A stretch of 64,000 bases of DNA from Cryptomeria japonica (lineage: Eukaryota > Streptophyta > Pinopsida > Cupressales > Cupressaceae), in assembly GCF_030272615.1 (NCBI RefSeq), contig NC_081406.1, positions 217,566,997 through 217,630,996 of the forward strand, read 5' to 3'. The translations under genes and the position numbers were made by a program. This document shows, piece by piece, positions 46,815 to 58,379 of the stretch (position 1 is the stretch's first letter; every line of letters begins with the position of its first letter). The notes under the pieces are model-generated. The model did not search any database. It saw nothing but the letters and a program-made list of their open reading frames with translations, and was not told the origin of the DNA.

Positions 46815-47545
46815 TATTGTGCACACTACAGAAGGGAAATAGGTTGGTAATAGGGGTTTGCCTTACGTCAAACCCCAGTTTTGGAATTAACCATGAAATA
46901 GAAATGAAATGCAATTGAATTGTAGTAATGAAAATGTTTTCCTTTTGAGGGAGATGTTGAATAATGAATGAAACACTAATGATATACTATTTAATGGATT
47001 TTTGTTTGTTTCCACAAGTAATTAGGGTTTCATGGAGTCTTCATAAACATAGAACATGAATGCCAACTCCAATGCTTGAAAGAAGATTGATTCTATGCTC
47101 ACCTGAATGATTGATTGAATATGATTGCCGAATTTGAATTTTATATCAAAATGAGAGGGGCAGACCTCCTTTTATACCTTCTCATCAAAAAACAAATTAG
47201 CTTTCTTACATGAGCTGACATGGGATCTAGGTCCTCACCAGGATGATGTGACCATTAAGGGGCCCAAAAATGGGCCCTGATTGGAAGGACTAGGGTGTTG
47301 GGTGCTCGAGTCCCTCTGGTGCCCTGGTCCTGACCAATCAAGAACTAAAGAAACAATGGGGAAATGAAGTGAAAGATAAAAATAATAAATAATTTGCATG
47401 GTGTGAGTAGAATTGGGGCTCTAATTAGGCCCTAGGTCAGGAAGACTAAGGTAAGGTCCCTAATGAGGAAAAAATTCTAAGGGATACAATTTAGGATGCT
47501 ATAATGTATAACTGGGATACAATATCCAACATCTTTCTAAAATTA
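46815..47545 (+). repeat. dispersed repeat, copy 2
   Basis: Second copy of the repeat at 40985-41760, here apparently inserted in the Copia-2 internal region. Confidence 0.55.
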
Positions 47546-48822
47546 ACCAGATTCAATTTTAGATCTCATGGTTTACCTTCAATCACCTTTCGGTCATCTT
47601 CTCTACTATATTATCCTTAGTGAAAGGTTCATTGGATTCACTTTCTTCTCTAGAAATAGTGGTCATTCTCTCAACCAAAAATTCAATTAATCTTCTTGGA
47701 AGCACATCTACAACATTCAAAGGAACATGTTTGTTCTAGAGTAAATAAGTAACATAGGCCTTCTCAATAGTGTCTTGATAATAGGATGGAACAGTGAGAT
47801 ACTATTGGTTGACTCTTTTCAAACCATCAGACTTGGATAACATCTTAAGAACTTTGTTTTCCTCAAATATGCCTTCAAGAGTTGCAATCACTAATTCTCT
47901 GACTAATGCTCTCTTTTGAACATTAGTCCTCTCTACATCATCATCATAACTTTCTAGTGTGGCAACCTCTTCAGATCTCTTTACAACTCTTTTGGGTATG
48001 TGAAAGATCATGAGGAGCCAAAAAGTGGCGATATCTTGACTAAAGTCCTAACTGATAGGTTGATTGAAAAATATCTATAACTTTCAAATGATATCACATT
48101 TTTTGAGTTTGAAACTTGCATCATATTATATGCTTCATATACTATAGGATTACAATAGAAAAAAATTGGATTTCATAAATTTTTGACCAAGTTATGGTGG
48201 TCAGACATATGAGTTTTTTATATTTTTAAAAAACTGTAGTAAAAAAACTATAATTAATTACTTTAAAAAAATTACAAAAAAATATGTGTCACATACAAAC
48301 ATAAGTCTTCTAGTTATATCTAAAATCTTTAAAAATAATATTATGATTTGATTGTGGCTAGGGTGGTAAGACAAACACATGCTTCTTATCTTTTTCCTGA
48401 AATTTTAGTACTAATGCATTGAAATTTTAAATTTTCATCAAATATATATTTTTTTTTAAACAAAACTACTATATTAGAAACGACATTCAATTTTCTATAA
48501 ATTCTATTCTTACATATTTTTGAAATATTGCTGGTAAATTATTCAATTTTTTATGCCGAGTTGCCTAACATTGTTTTCTTAATTTTCATTGCCACTTAAG
48601 GGCCTCTTTAGCCCACTATGATCTTGCACATACCCTTTTACCTTTTGATACTTTGGAGAAGGAAGTGGTTGCATCATTAGCTAATCTTTTCAGTTTATTT
48701 CCTTTTGTTACCAATGTAGTTTTGCTGAGTCTTCTTCCACTAAACTTACCCAAAATCTCTTCAAAGGTTTCAAATCTTTCTATATTTACATCCTGAAGCA
48801 TCTTAAGAAAAAATTCTATAAT

Positions 48823-48827
48823 GTCCA
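48823..48827. repeat. target-site duplication GTCCA (left copy)
   Basis: GTCCA directly before the solo LTR, repeated at 50030-50034. Confidence 0.9.
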
Positions 48828-50029
48828 TGTTGGAAATTTGGAGGAATTGATTATGTGTTGCATTGATGTTTGTCATTGATGTCAACACTAGTTGTTTTGT
48901 TGTCTACTGACTTCTGGTAGAGTGGTTTGTCTTTGATGTTGATCTGGAGATTTGTCTCTGGTTTGGTTTAGTTGTTAGAATTGGTTTGGATTGGTTATTC
49001 ATGTGTTCCTAATGTGTATCACATTCAGTTGGTTCGACATTTGATGATCTGGATACTATCACATGTTATAGTAAGCATTTTGGTTACCGGTAAGGGTTTT
49101 ACTCGGCAACGCTTTGTTGAAGATATTTCGATGAATCCAATAATTGGTGTTGGTGTGGCTTCTAGAAGGTTATCAGCATGCTGATGGTTATCATGTTCAT
49201 GTTCCAGTTGATCGGTGATGTTGCAGTTAGCACCGGACCTATCTTGGTGTTATTCCTACTAGGTTATGGACCAGTTTATGTAACGTGTTGGTTGATGCTC
49301 CCGATGTGTCACCGATTGGATTAATTGTTTGGTTTACGTTGTTTCGGTCTTAGGTTGACTTCATTTATCATTTGTTTGCAGGATTATGTAACGGATCTAT
49401 TGTATTTTCTTTTAGGTGGCTGACCTAATTGTTTAGATCCCAGGTTGGTATAAATATGATGTAAGATCTCTTTGTAGATCGTAGGTCATGGTTATGGGAT
49501 TATCTGTGTGTGAATAAAGTTGTAATCATATGCAGAGGTTTTTTTTTATCATAGGTGATCAAATTAATTTTGTGAAAGAGGTTTAAGACATCCGGTATTG
49601 AGCTTAACCAGAACTGTACTTAGGCATAGGAGATGTTATTCTTGCAGTTCATTTCATCTTTCCAGATTGTAGGCTGGATTTCTTTATAGTCAGTGAAGCT
49701 CCTTTTGTGATGAGCAGTGTGCTCTAGGTTGTTGGCCTTCCTTCATGTGCAGGCCCCTCTTATTGTAATCACATACTTGTTATAGAAGTATTATTTGAAT
49801 GTGGGTAGGCCTCCCACTATGTATTTTCCCTTTACCATATTTTTCACGTACAAATCATGGTGTTTTGTGTTATGGATGGTTGGTAATTGTTCTATTATTT
49901 ATGTTTGTTCTTAATTGTTATATTTGTTATTCCGATAAAAGGCCTAAAATCATTTATGGCGAATCGTAATTGCTCTTGTTGACAACTGATTCACCCCCTC
50001 CTCTTTGTTGTCCACTGTTTATCCTAACA
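48828..50029 (+). mobile_element. solo Copia-type LTR, 1,202 bp
   Basis: Starts TGTTGGAAATTTGG and ends TTTATCCTAACA, with perfect 5-bp duplications and no internal region. It is the same family as the Copia-3 LTR but in the opposite direction: for instance GATGTAAGATCTC (plus strand, near 49459) occurs inverted near 51720. It arose by recombination between two LTRs of an element inserted in Copia-2 ORF3. Confidence 0.92.
49449..49456 (+). promoter_or_regulatory. TATA box in the solo LTR
   Basis: TATAAATA, followed about 60 bases later by an AATAAA at 49513-49518, as expected for the U3/R part of a plant LTR. Confidence 0.6.
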
Positions 50030-50034
50030 GTCCA
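50030..50034. repeat. target-site duplication GTCCA (right copy)
   Basis: Matches 48823-48827. Confidence 0.9.
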
Positions 50035-51146
50035 TGCATTCATCTTTTGATACCTCATAAGGAAGCTTGTCAACCCATCAAGTTTGAGGGATAACAACTT
50101 TCACAAAATAATTGTCCATATCCACAAGAAAAGTGATATCCTCTTTGTACCATTCAACAATCTTTGGTGGAATCGGGTTCCTTAAAATCAACTTGTTTTG
50201 AATATCCAAGAATAAATTATAACACATGGTATCACAATCATTCAAGTTATCTAGGTATCCTTTTATCTAAACATAAATTGGAACCACTTCTCCAAGAAAT
50301 TTTATTCTTTCAAAGCATTAAGAAAGTAGAATACTAAACACACAATAAGTGATGCATACTTGAGTGTATACAAATCTATCTTCATCAGTCAAAGATTGTC
50401 TAGAAATTATTTCCTCAAAATTTTGCACAAATCATAGTCAATTCTCCTCTACCATCTGTTAAGCTACACACACCACAATAGAAGAGTATGAACCCTCTCG
50501 ATTCTTGTAGAACACTTTGTATGAAATTATCATGTTTGCATATCCAATAGCTAGGTCATCAATAGTGTCAACTCACAAGGCTCTTTTATCAAACACAACA
50601 CCAATTAGCTTGTTCAACTCAACATTCTTAATACATTTTAGAGAAGATATGATTCTGAATGAACATAACCTAGTTAAATCACTAAGGGACAATTTTGAAA
50701 TTTCATATGGCTAGTTTAGCCACAAATAATATTCATGATTTTTTCTCAAAACTATTATTACAATCTCTTCTTCATTTAAAATAGGAAATTCATTCCATGC
50801 ATCCAAACCCTTATGCGCTATAACAACATATTCAACCCTAAATTCTTGTGTACCATTTACCAAATGAGTTCTCTTGAAATCCATAAACTTTCCATGATCA
50901 TATTCCCCCAATGGGACATAAATAAAACTAACAAATATCTTCTTTACATAGCACATTATCGAGAATAGCAGAAAATTCTCCAATTTCATCATCTAATGCT
51001 GAAATAAATGATCTACATTTTTAATTGGGTCTAGTCTTTTCATTATTGCTAATAATTATAGGATTTTCCATCTGAGAAAATATTCAAACAAGATAAAATA
51101 CCTTGAACAATTCTTCTTCACTGAGCTCCTTTTTCTCTATTTCTCT

Positions 51147-52269
51147 TGTTAGACAATTCAAATAACCAGAGGACAACTGAGAGGGGGGTGAATTAGTTGT
51201 CAATGGATTATAGAACTCTAAGCATTAAAACCTCATTACCGGAATACACAAACCAAATATCAGAATGGCAGATATAACAGTTAATCACAAATATAAATCA
51301 TAGAACATTTACCAACCATCCATAAAAGATAACACCAAGATTTATCTGTGGAAAACTCGATAAAGGGAAAAACCATAGTGGGAAGCCTACCCACAATCAA
51401 ATAATACTTCTATAGTAAGTATGTGATTACAATAAGAAGGGTTGCACATGCAGGAAGGCCAACAGCCTAGAGTGCACTGCTCATCACAAAAGGACCCTCA
51501 CTACCTACAAAATAAACTGCAAGAATAACATCTCCTATGCCTGAATACAGTTTTGGTTAAGCTCAGTATCAAAGGTCTTAAAACTCTTTCACCAATCCAA
51601 TTCGATCACCTATGATCGACCAAAAACTTTTGCGTATGATTACAAATTTATTCACACGTAGATTAATCTCATAACCATAATCCCATAATCCCATAAAATT
51701 CCCATGATCTACAAGGAGATCTTACATCACAGTTATACTAGCCTAGGACCTAAACAATTAGGTCAGCCACCTAAAAGATAATACAATAAATGCATAACTT
51801 AAACCCACAATCTAATGATCAACCAAGTCAGTCTGAGACTAAAACAACATAATCCAATTAATAAACCCAACCGGTAATGCATCGGGATCATCCACCAACA
51901 TGTTACATAAACCGGCCCATAACCTAGTCGAATAAGATAGCATTAGGTTTGGACCCAAATCCAACACCACCAATCAATAGGAACGTTAACAAATCTCTAC
52001 CGATAGAACCCTTACTAGTGACCAAAAGGTTTACTAGAACAAATGATATCTCCTGAGACATCAAATTCTGAACCAACTGATTATGATACCCATCTAATAG
52101 CATGAGTGATAGATCTAAACCAGATCCACAAGCCAAAGCATATCATAGCATACCAGATCAATATCATAAACCAACCACTCTACTGGAAACTACCGAAGGC
52201 CTGTAAACAACCAAAACAGTTGGTGTTGCCATCAATGCAACACATAATCAATTCTTCCAATTGCCAACA
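51147..52269 (-). repeat. 3' LTR of Copia-3
   Basis: Starts TGTTAGACAATT and ends TTGCCAACA on the plus strand, followed by the PPT. 1,123 bp. It carries a short G-run near its left edge. Confidence 0.9.
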
Positions 52270-52284
52270 ATCTCCCCCTTTGGC
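52270..52284 (-). promoter_or_regulatory. polypurine tract of Copia-3
   Basis: GCCAAAGGGGGAGAT on the minus strand before TGTTGGCAATT. A second purine tract (CTTAGGGGGAGTAG) lies near 52540, just beyond the end of pol. Confidence 0.9.
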
Positions 52285-52629
52285 ATTGATGGCAACACTA
52301 GATGTGAAAAACATCCAAGTGTCAAGAAATGCCAAACAAGTCTCTCCCAAAGGAAGACAGTCAACAATATCCCAAAAGATGATATAACAATGAAGTTAAC
52401 AAACTCCCCCTGTCAATGGTATCTTTGTTAAGCTCTGATTTCTTCCCTTGACTGATATTCTATTAAGCTTAGTTTTTCACATATATCTGACATGAATCAT
52501 AAAAAAAAAATCATAAATTTATGGAACCACACAACTGACTACTCCCCCTAAGTAGTAGCACCAACACATCAATCTAGAATGAATAGTAGCTCTATAAGTA
52601 TATCTCAGACTGATGCCAATCAGCATCAT

Positions 52630-53115
52630 TCAGGTCTCTACTGGAGGGGTAAAAAAAACCAATCTATCTTTGAAGTACTCAAATGATTCCTTAGGCAAAG
52701 GTTTAGTGAAAATATCTGTAATCTTCTCTTTAGTGTTCACATAAACCAGTCTGACTTCATTTGCTTCTACCTTGTCCTTCCAAAAGTTATACTTGATAGA
52801 TATGTTCTTTGTATTAAAATGAAATACCGGATTCTTTGATATATCAATAGTAGCAAAGTTATCACAATGAATAACTACCGGTTCATTACAATCCACCCTT
52901 ATATCCTTCAACATTTTCTTCTCCATAGAACTTGTGTATAGTTAGTAGCAGCAGAAACATACTCAGCTTCAGCAATAGATAATGATGTACATGACAGTTT
53001 CTTACTGATCCAAGAAACAAGGTTCTTTCCAAGAAAGAAAGCTCCATCGGATGTTCTCTTCCGGTCATCAACATCTCAAGCCCAATCAGCATTTGTATAT
53101 GCACATAGTGTAAAG
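52630..53115 (-). pseudogene. Copia-3 RNase H
   Basis: N-terminal half in one frame (ADWA, then RKRTSDGAFFLG, SWISKKLSCTSLSIAEAEYV) and C-terminal half at 52630-52926 in another (VVIHCDNFATIDISKNPVFH, DIFTKPLPKESF). A frameshift lies near 52920. Confidence 0.85.
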
Positions 53116-53262
53116 TCATCATTTTTAGGATACCATAAATAAAATTTAGTTGTTCCCTACAAATACGTGAAAAATCATTTTCACCACACTCTCATGATTC
53201 TCTCTAGGATCAGTCTAATATCTAGATACAATATAAACTGCATTCATTATATCTGGTCTAGT

Positions 53263-54218
53263 CTAGGTTAGATATAGCAAACCTCCAATCATAGACTTGT
53301 ACCTTGTAGGATTTACCGGTGGTGATGCATCTTTCTTAGTAAAATTCTCACTTGTAACCATAAGTGTACCAGCCAGTTTAGAATCTTCCATACCAAATTC
53401 CATCAACAACTCTCTAGCATACTTAGTTTGATAGATGAAAATACCTTTATCAGTCTGAGTAATTTGCAAACCTAAGAAAATTTTCATTTGCCCAATCATA
53501 GACATCTCAAATTGATTCTTCATATTTTTAGAGAATTCCATACATAACTTATCCTCACCTCCAAAAAAGATATCATACACAAAGACTTCAACAATCAATA
53601 TGTCATTGTTAGTGATCTTATAGTATAAATTATTGTCAACATTACCTTTAGTGAAACCAAGCTTCACAATATATTTATCCAATCTTGTATACCAAGCTCC
53701 GTGGGATTGTTTTAATCCATATAAATCTTTCTTTAACTCGCAAGCCATGTTTTTGTCATCTGAAAGTGAAAATCCATCAGGTTACTCAATGTAAACTTCT
53801 TCTTCAAGATCTCTATTCAGAAATGTACACTTCACATCCATCTGATAAACCTAGTAGTTCTTATGGGCAGCATAAGCAAGAAACAATCTCACAGCTTCAA
53901 TCCTAGCTACCAGAGAAAAAGTTTCATCATAATCAATTCCTTCCTCTGATAATATCCTTTACAAACCAATCTAGCTTTATTCCTCACAAATTGTTCATCT
54001 TCATTCAATTTATTCCTAAAAACCCATTTAGTTCCAATAACATTCTTATTTATAGTCTGGGGAACTAAACTCCATGTGTTATTCTTTTCTATCTGATTTA
54101 ATTCCTCTTCCACATCTTTCATCCAACTTTCATATTTACATGCTTCAATTACTGATGCTAGTTCAATTTGAGAAATTAAACATACGTCATCAGCTTCCAC
54201 CCTTCTTCTTGTCATCAC
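53263..54218 (-). pseudogene. Copia-3 reverse transcriptase
   Basis: The N-terminal part at 53907-54218 (VEEELNQIEKNNTWSLVP, GTKWVFRNKLNEDE) and the catalytic part at 53263-53748 (DLYGLKQSHGAWY, LGLQITQTDKGIF) are separated by stops and a frame change. The catalytic box is FVYDIFFGG where active Copia RTs have YVDD, so the first Asp is replaced by Tyr and the enzyme would be dead. Confidence 0.9.
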
Positions 54219-54753
54219 TCCTTTGTTCTTGTCTCCAATGATCTGATCTTCTGAATGATTTAACCTTACATACCGAGGAGTCTTCTAACTTTCTGTTCCT
54301 CTTCTCTGATCTTCACTTACTATTGAATTTTCTGATACTGTTGAAGTAACCGGTTCAACATTTTGATCTGATGCAGATGCTACTGGTACAATTATGATTA
54401 TCTCCACTGTCAGTTCCCTCTCATAAGTTCTAATTTGATTTATGCTTTCCTCATCCACCTTGACATTAGTGCTCTCCATAATTCTCTACAATCTTTTGTT
54501 ATAACATCTATATGCTTTTCTTTCCTTACAATAACCAAGAAATATCCTTTCATCACATCAAGGATCAAACTTTCCAATGGAATCATCTCTTTTGATATAG
54601 CATTTACTACCAAAGATTTTGAAATAATTAACTATAGGTGTATGACCAAATCATAACGCATAAGGTGTCTTATCGGTGTGACCCTTGATATGAACTCTAT
54701 TGAATGTGTATATCATCATGCTCACATCTTCTCTCCAGTAGATATGAGGTAGA
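54219..54753 (-). pseudogene. Copia-3 linker between integrase and RT
   Basis: Open piece at 54285-54479 with Glu/Thr/Ser-rich composition. The remainder is decayed. This variable region normally has no fixed fold. Confidence 0.5.
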
Positions 54754-55330
54754 TTACCTTCCATCATCATAGTCATAGCCGCATCCAAGATAGTTATGTT
54801 CTTCCTTTCCACAACTCCATTCTACTAGTGTTTGGGGTACAGATAACTGTCTCCTTATCCCATTCTTTTCACAATAACCCTTAAATTCACCGGATGTGAA
54901 TTTTGCACCCTGATCTGACCTTAAGCATTCAATCTTCAATCATGTCTATCTCTCAACTTTAGCTTTAAATATTTTAAACTTTTCAAATGCTTCATATTTC
55001 TCCCTTAGAAAAGTAACCCACATCATTCTAGAATAATCATCAATGATTAGCATAAAATATCTATCACCCTGAAAACTTTTGATTCTAGCAGGACCACACA
55101 AGTCAATATGAATAAGATCAACAATATCATTAGATTTGTCTTGTATACTCTTAAAAGAACTTCTGACTTTCTTTCCCATTTGACATTCCTTACATACCAG
55201 ATTATAGGGCTTCACAATCTTAGGTATATCTCTAACCGCCTTAGTAGAACTGATCTTTAAAATGCAATCAAAATTCACATGACACAACCTCTTATGCCAT
55301 AACCAGCTCTCATCAATTTGTGTACTGGTT
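54754..55330 (-). pseudogene. Copia-3 integrase with GAG-pre-integrase zinc region
   Basis: Zinc region with the H and C ligands visible (RLCHVNFD; CKECQMGK), then catalytic core: HIDLCGPARIKSFQGDRYF and LIIDDYSRMMWV, followed after one or more stops by IECLRSDQGAKFTSGEFKGY. The final catalytic Glu region is scrambled (VPQTLVEWSCGKEE). Confidence 0.85.
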
Positions 55331-55591
55331 GCAATGAAAGATATTACCTATAGTTTGAGTATTGATTGTAATCTCCAATCCAGATTTTTTGATAATCTTG
55401 CATTTTCCATCCTTGAACTATAACTGAAATCCCTTATCCACCAACTCTCCTACACTCAAATAACTATGCCTTAAACCTTCAACGTAATAAACTTTATCAG
55501 TATCATTCTTACCGTTCAGTGATATAGTTCTTCTTCCCTTAATCATGCATGCTTTGTCATATCCAAATCTAACCAGGTCGCCATCAAATTC

Positions 55592-56430
55592 TTACAAAGA
55601 TAGAAACTTCCTTTTATATCCAGTCATATGATGTGAACATCCACTGTCTATCACCCATTCATCTGTGTCTTCAATTTTAGTAGCAAGGTCCTTTTCTTTA
55701 GGTACTAGATCATCTTCCTTGATAACCAAAAATTCCCATTCCTTTCCATTGTCGGATTCACTAGCTGAATCTTGTGTTGGTTCATCATGAAAATCAGTCA
55801 CACCTTCCTCATCAGCATAGTAGCATGATTTTTCTTTGTTTGTCTCATTCTTATGGTTGTTCTGATAATCATGGATAGGCCTATAAGATCTTCTAACTCT
55901 TTCCTCAAATCTTGAATTCCCTTCAGGACATCTAGATACAAAATTACCAATCTGATTACATGCAAAACATTTAAAAGGTGATTTTCCTTCATACTTGCTT
56001 CTTGCAGGACCTTTAGGTACTTTTCTACTAAATAGGGCTTCAAGTTCCTCAAACTCTTCATCTCCTTTCTTAAATTCCTCTAGTTCCTTAGCATATAAGG
56101 ATTTCCAATCACTCTTTCTGGTAGATGATGTAGATGCATGAAAAGAAGGTTCAAAGTTTGCAACTCCAGAAGGACCGAATTCCTCAAGCTCAAAATTAAA
56201 TAACTTCCCAACTAGGGTATCCTTATTGACAAATGTGTTTTCCATAGTTCTCAACTCATTAATTGTAGTAGCCTTCATCTTATAAGTCAGTGGCAAAGCT
56301 CTCAATACTTTAGAAACTATTTCATCTTTGCTAAGAGATCCACCACAACACTTAATTCCCATCATATTCTCATTAACTCTATCCATAAAAGCAGTAATCC
56401 TTTCATCTTCTTCCACCTTCAGGTTCTCAT
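55592..56430 (-). pseudogene. Copia-3 gag (N-terminus missing) and protease start
   Basis: One open frame reads through the second half of Copia Gag (ITAFMDRVNENMMG, SKVLRALPLTYKMKATTI), a zinc knuckle and the start of protease (WVIDSGCSHHMTG, with its DSG active site). The knuckle CFACNQIGNFVSRC has Asn in place of the metal-binding His. The frame abuts LTR-like sequence at 56431 with no leader or PBS between them, so the first part of gag is lost. Confidence 0.85.
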
Positions 56431-56525
56431 TGTTAGACAACTTAAATAACCAGAGGACAACTAGGGGGGGGGGGGGTGAATCGGTTGTCACTGGATTACC
56501 AAACTTTAAGAATTCAAAACTTTAT
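56431..56525 (-). repeat. LTR fragment at the gag end of Copia-3
   Basis: TGTTAGACAACTTAAATAAC and the next ~75 bases match the first ~95 bases of the LTR at 51147. It holds a G13 run. The rest of the LTR is missing and Ty3-2 sequence follows. Confidence 0.8.
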
Positions 56526-57466
56526 TGAAGAGGGGAAAACGGATTAGAAGGGAAAATGATCAAAACATAATGAAATAAACATGAAAATGCTAAAAACATA
56601 AAGAGACCATTTCACCTTGCTCTTTTACCTTCTCCTTCAGATTGAGCTTGATGAAGTGAAGGTGCCCCTTGATGATGCTCCACTTGATGTGCTCCTTTGA
56701 TTGCTTGTGATGTGGAATGCTCTCATTTGTGCTCAACAAGATAGATGGATTATTGGATTGGATTTGATTGATGGATAGGAGGATTTGAATTAGAAGAGAA
56801 TGAGAGAAGAAATATCAGCATGACAATGAATGAGAAGTGGATCCATTTGTGAGGAGGATTGGCTCCAATTTATAGATTAGAGAAGGCCAATGGAGGGCCA
56901 GGATTGATTTGGTTATGAAGGGTTGAGATTTATTTTAGATAGAAGGCATGGATCAAGGGTGCCTTGGGAAAATAAACAGGAATATAAAATTCCTTGGGAA
57001 AAGGGGGGGAGAAACTTGAATTTCAAACTTGAGAAATTAAAAATTCCAAAATAAGGATGCATTAAGATATTCAAAAAAAATTGAATTTCTTTGAGAGGCT
57101 CAATGTTGATGTGACATGAGTGGGAATTAAAAATAGGAGAATAATGATAAGCATGATTATGAGAGATTCTAGAAGGATTAATTAGGATAAGTGGGATTAG
57201 GAAAAGGTGATTTGTAGGAATCACATGACTAGGTTAATTAATTAGAATTAATTAACTGAGTGGGTTTAGAGGAAACAATTATTGAGATGACTTTAGAAGA
57301 ATAGGGGAATACTTAATTTATTTGATAAATTAATTATTGGACTATAGTGATAGGATTAATTAAATTAGATTTAACTGATTCTGAGAGGAATAAGGATAAG
57401 ACAATTAAATTAATTAATTATGTTGATAGGCTTAAATTAATTAAATATTAATTTTAGGTGTCTACA
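56526..57466 (-). repeat. 3' LTR of Ty3-2
   Basis: The right end GGTGTCTACA is followed by a Ty3 PPT. The left end is placed at TGAAGAGGGG but is uncertain. Layout resembles the complete Tat LTR: AATTTATAGATT (TATA on the minus strand, near 56869) and TTAATTAA-rich right part. Confidence 0.65.
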
Positions 57467-57480
57467 TTTTGCCCCTCTTT
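57467..57480 (-). promoter_or_regulatory. polypurine tract of Ty3-2
   Basis: AAAGAGGGGCAAAA on the minus strand before TGTAGACACC of the LTR. Confidence 0.85.
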
Positions 57481-57513
57481 GATATAGCATCGTGAAATGA
57501 TGTTATATCAAAG
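57477..57513 (-). other. hairpin next to the Ty3-2 PPT
   Basis: CTTTGATATAGCATC and GATGTTATATCAAAG pair at 14 of 15 positions around a 7-base loop. Confidence 0.75.
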
Positions 57514-58379
57514 AAGAATAAAACATAGTGGAAGAAAAGGATAAGGACTAGTAGCATGATGCCCCAATCATGAGATGAAGAAAAGGATAAGAACTATTAG
57601 CACAATGCCCCAGTCATAAGATGAGGAAGAATGACAAAGAGGAAGGATGACAAGGAAATAGTGGTATGCCCCCTCAAGAGGACATGCGGGTTTGAAGAAT
57701 ATGTGTGTGCTCTCAAAAATGAATTAGAAGAATAAGTGATGAAAGGATGAAGATAATGAAAGAGTGAAGTAGGATGAGTTGGAGTGTTGTGAATGAAATG
57801 AGACAAAGAAATGGTAAATGGATTGGATCTTGTTGAGCAAGTATAGAGAGAAAACCTAGATTTGATATTGCCATGGATATTCTACACCACTGATTATAAG
57901 AACCAGGATGATATGAAGATCTGAGGTGTGGACTAACGCTCTGTCAAATAGGAATTCCTTGCACACAATCATGCAAGTGTTGATAAACACTAATGCAGGG
58001 TTGTCAGTTCATACAAGGAAGACCTTCAAACACACCATGCCATGAAAACTATGTCCCATTATACAGAAGCCAAGACATACCAAGATATAGGATGATCAAG
58101 GCAGTCCTGAATAAGTATAGTCATGGGACACAAAATGAAAACAAAGCGAAAAGATCAAACATGCAAACAACATGCACATGAACAACTGATATCTCTTGCC
58201 AAGAGCAGGACATGGATTTGGATAAGCTATCGGACTAGGGAAGGATGCATCCCGATGGGCAAGGTGATGGATTGATTGATGAATGACAAAAGACAAGTTG
58301 GATGTGCAAGATCTGCAACTGAGAGGATTGTTGCTTGGATTAGGCACGAGTCAATGCGAGCTTAGGTAGATGGGGAAAG

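Larger units (their letters stand above)
47570..51146 (-). pseudogene. ORF3 remnant of Copia-2, split by a solo LTR
   Basis: Read on the minus strand, this decayed frame runs parallel to ORF3 of Copia-1. IDDLAIGYANMIISYKVF (about 50515-50570) matches IKDGLVKYACMVIGYQTF, and YKEDITFLVDMDNYFVKVV (about 50095-50155) matches YEDDIYFTIQADKCIMEAI. The frame then enters the solo LTR at 50029 and continues beyond it at 48827 (IIEFFLKMLQDVNIERF). The piece at 47802-48011 corresponds to the start of the second part of ORF3 after its linker. It has many stops and frameshifts. Its upstream side is cut by the Copia-3 LTR at 51147. Confidence 0.55.
51147..56525 (-). mobile_element. Copia-3: decayed SIRE-like Copia element
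   Basis: 3' LTR, PPT, RNase H, RT, integrase, protease and partial gag in the order expected for Copia on the minus strand, ending against a fragment of a related LTR. The order IN before RT proves Copia rather than Ty3. Confidence 0.85.
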
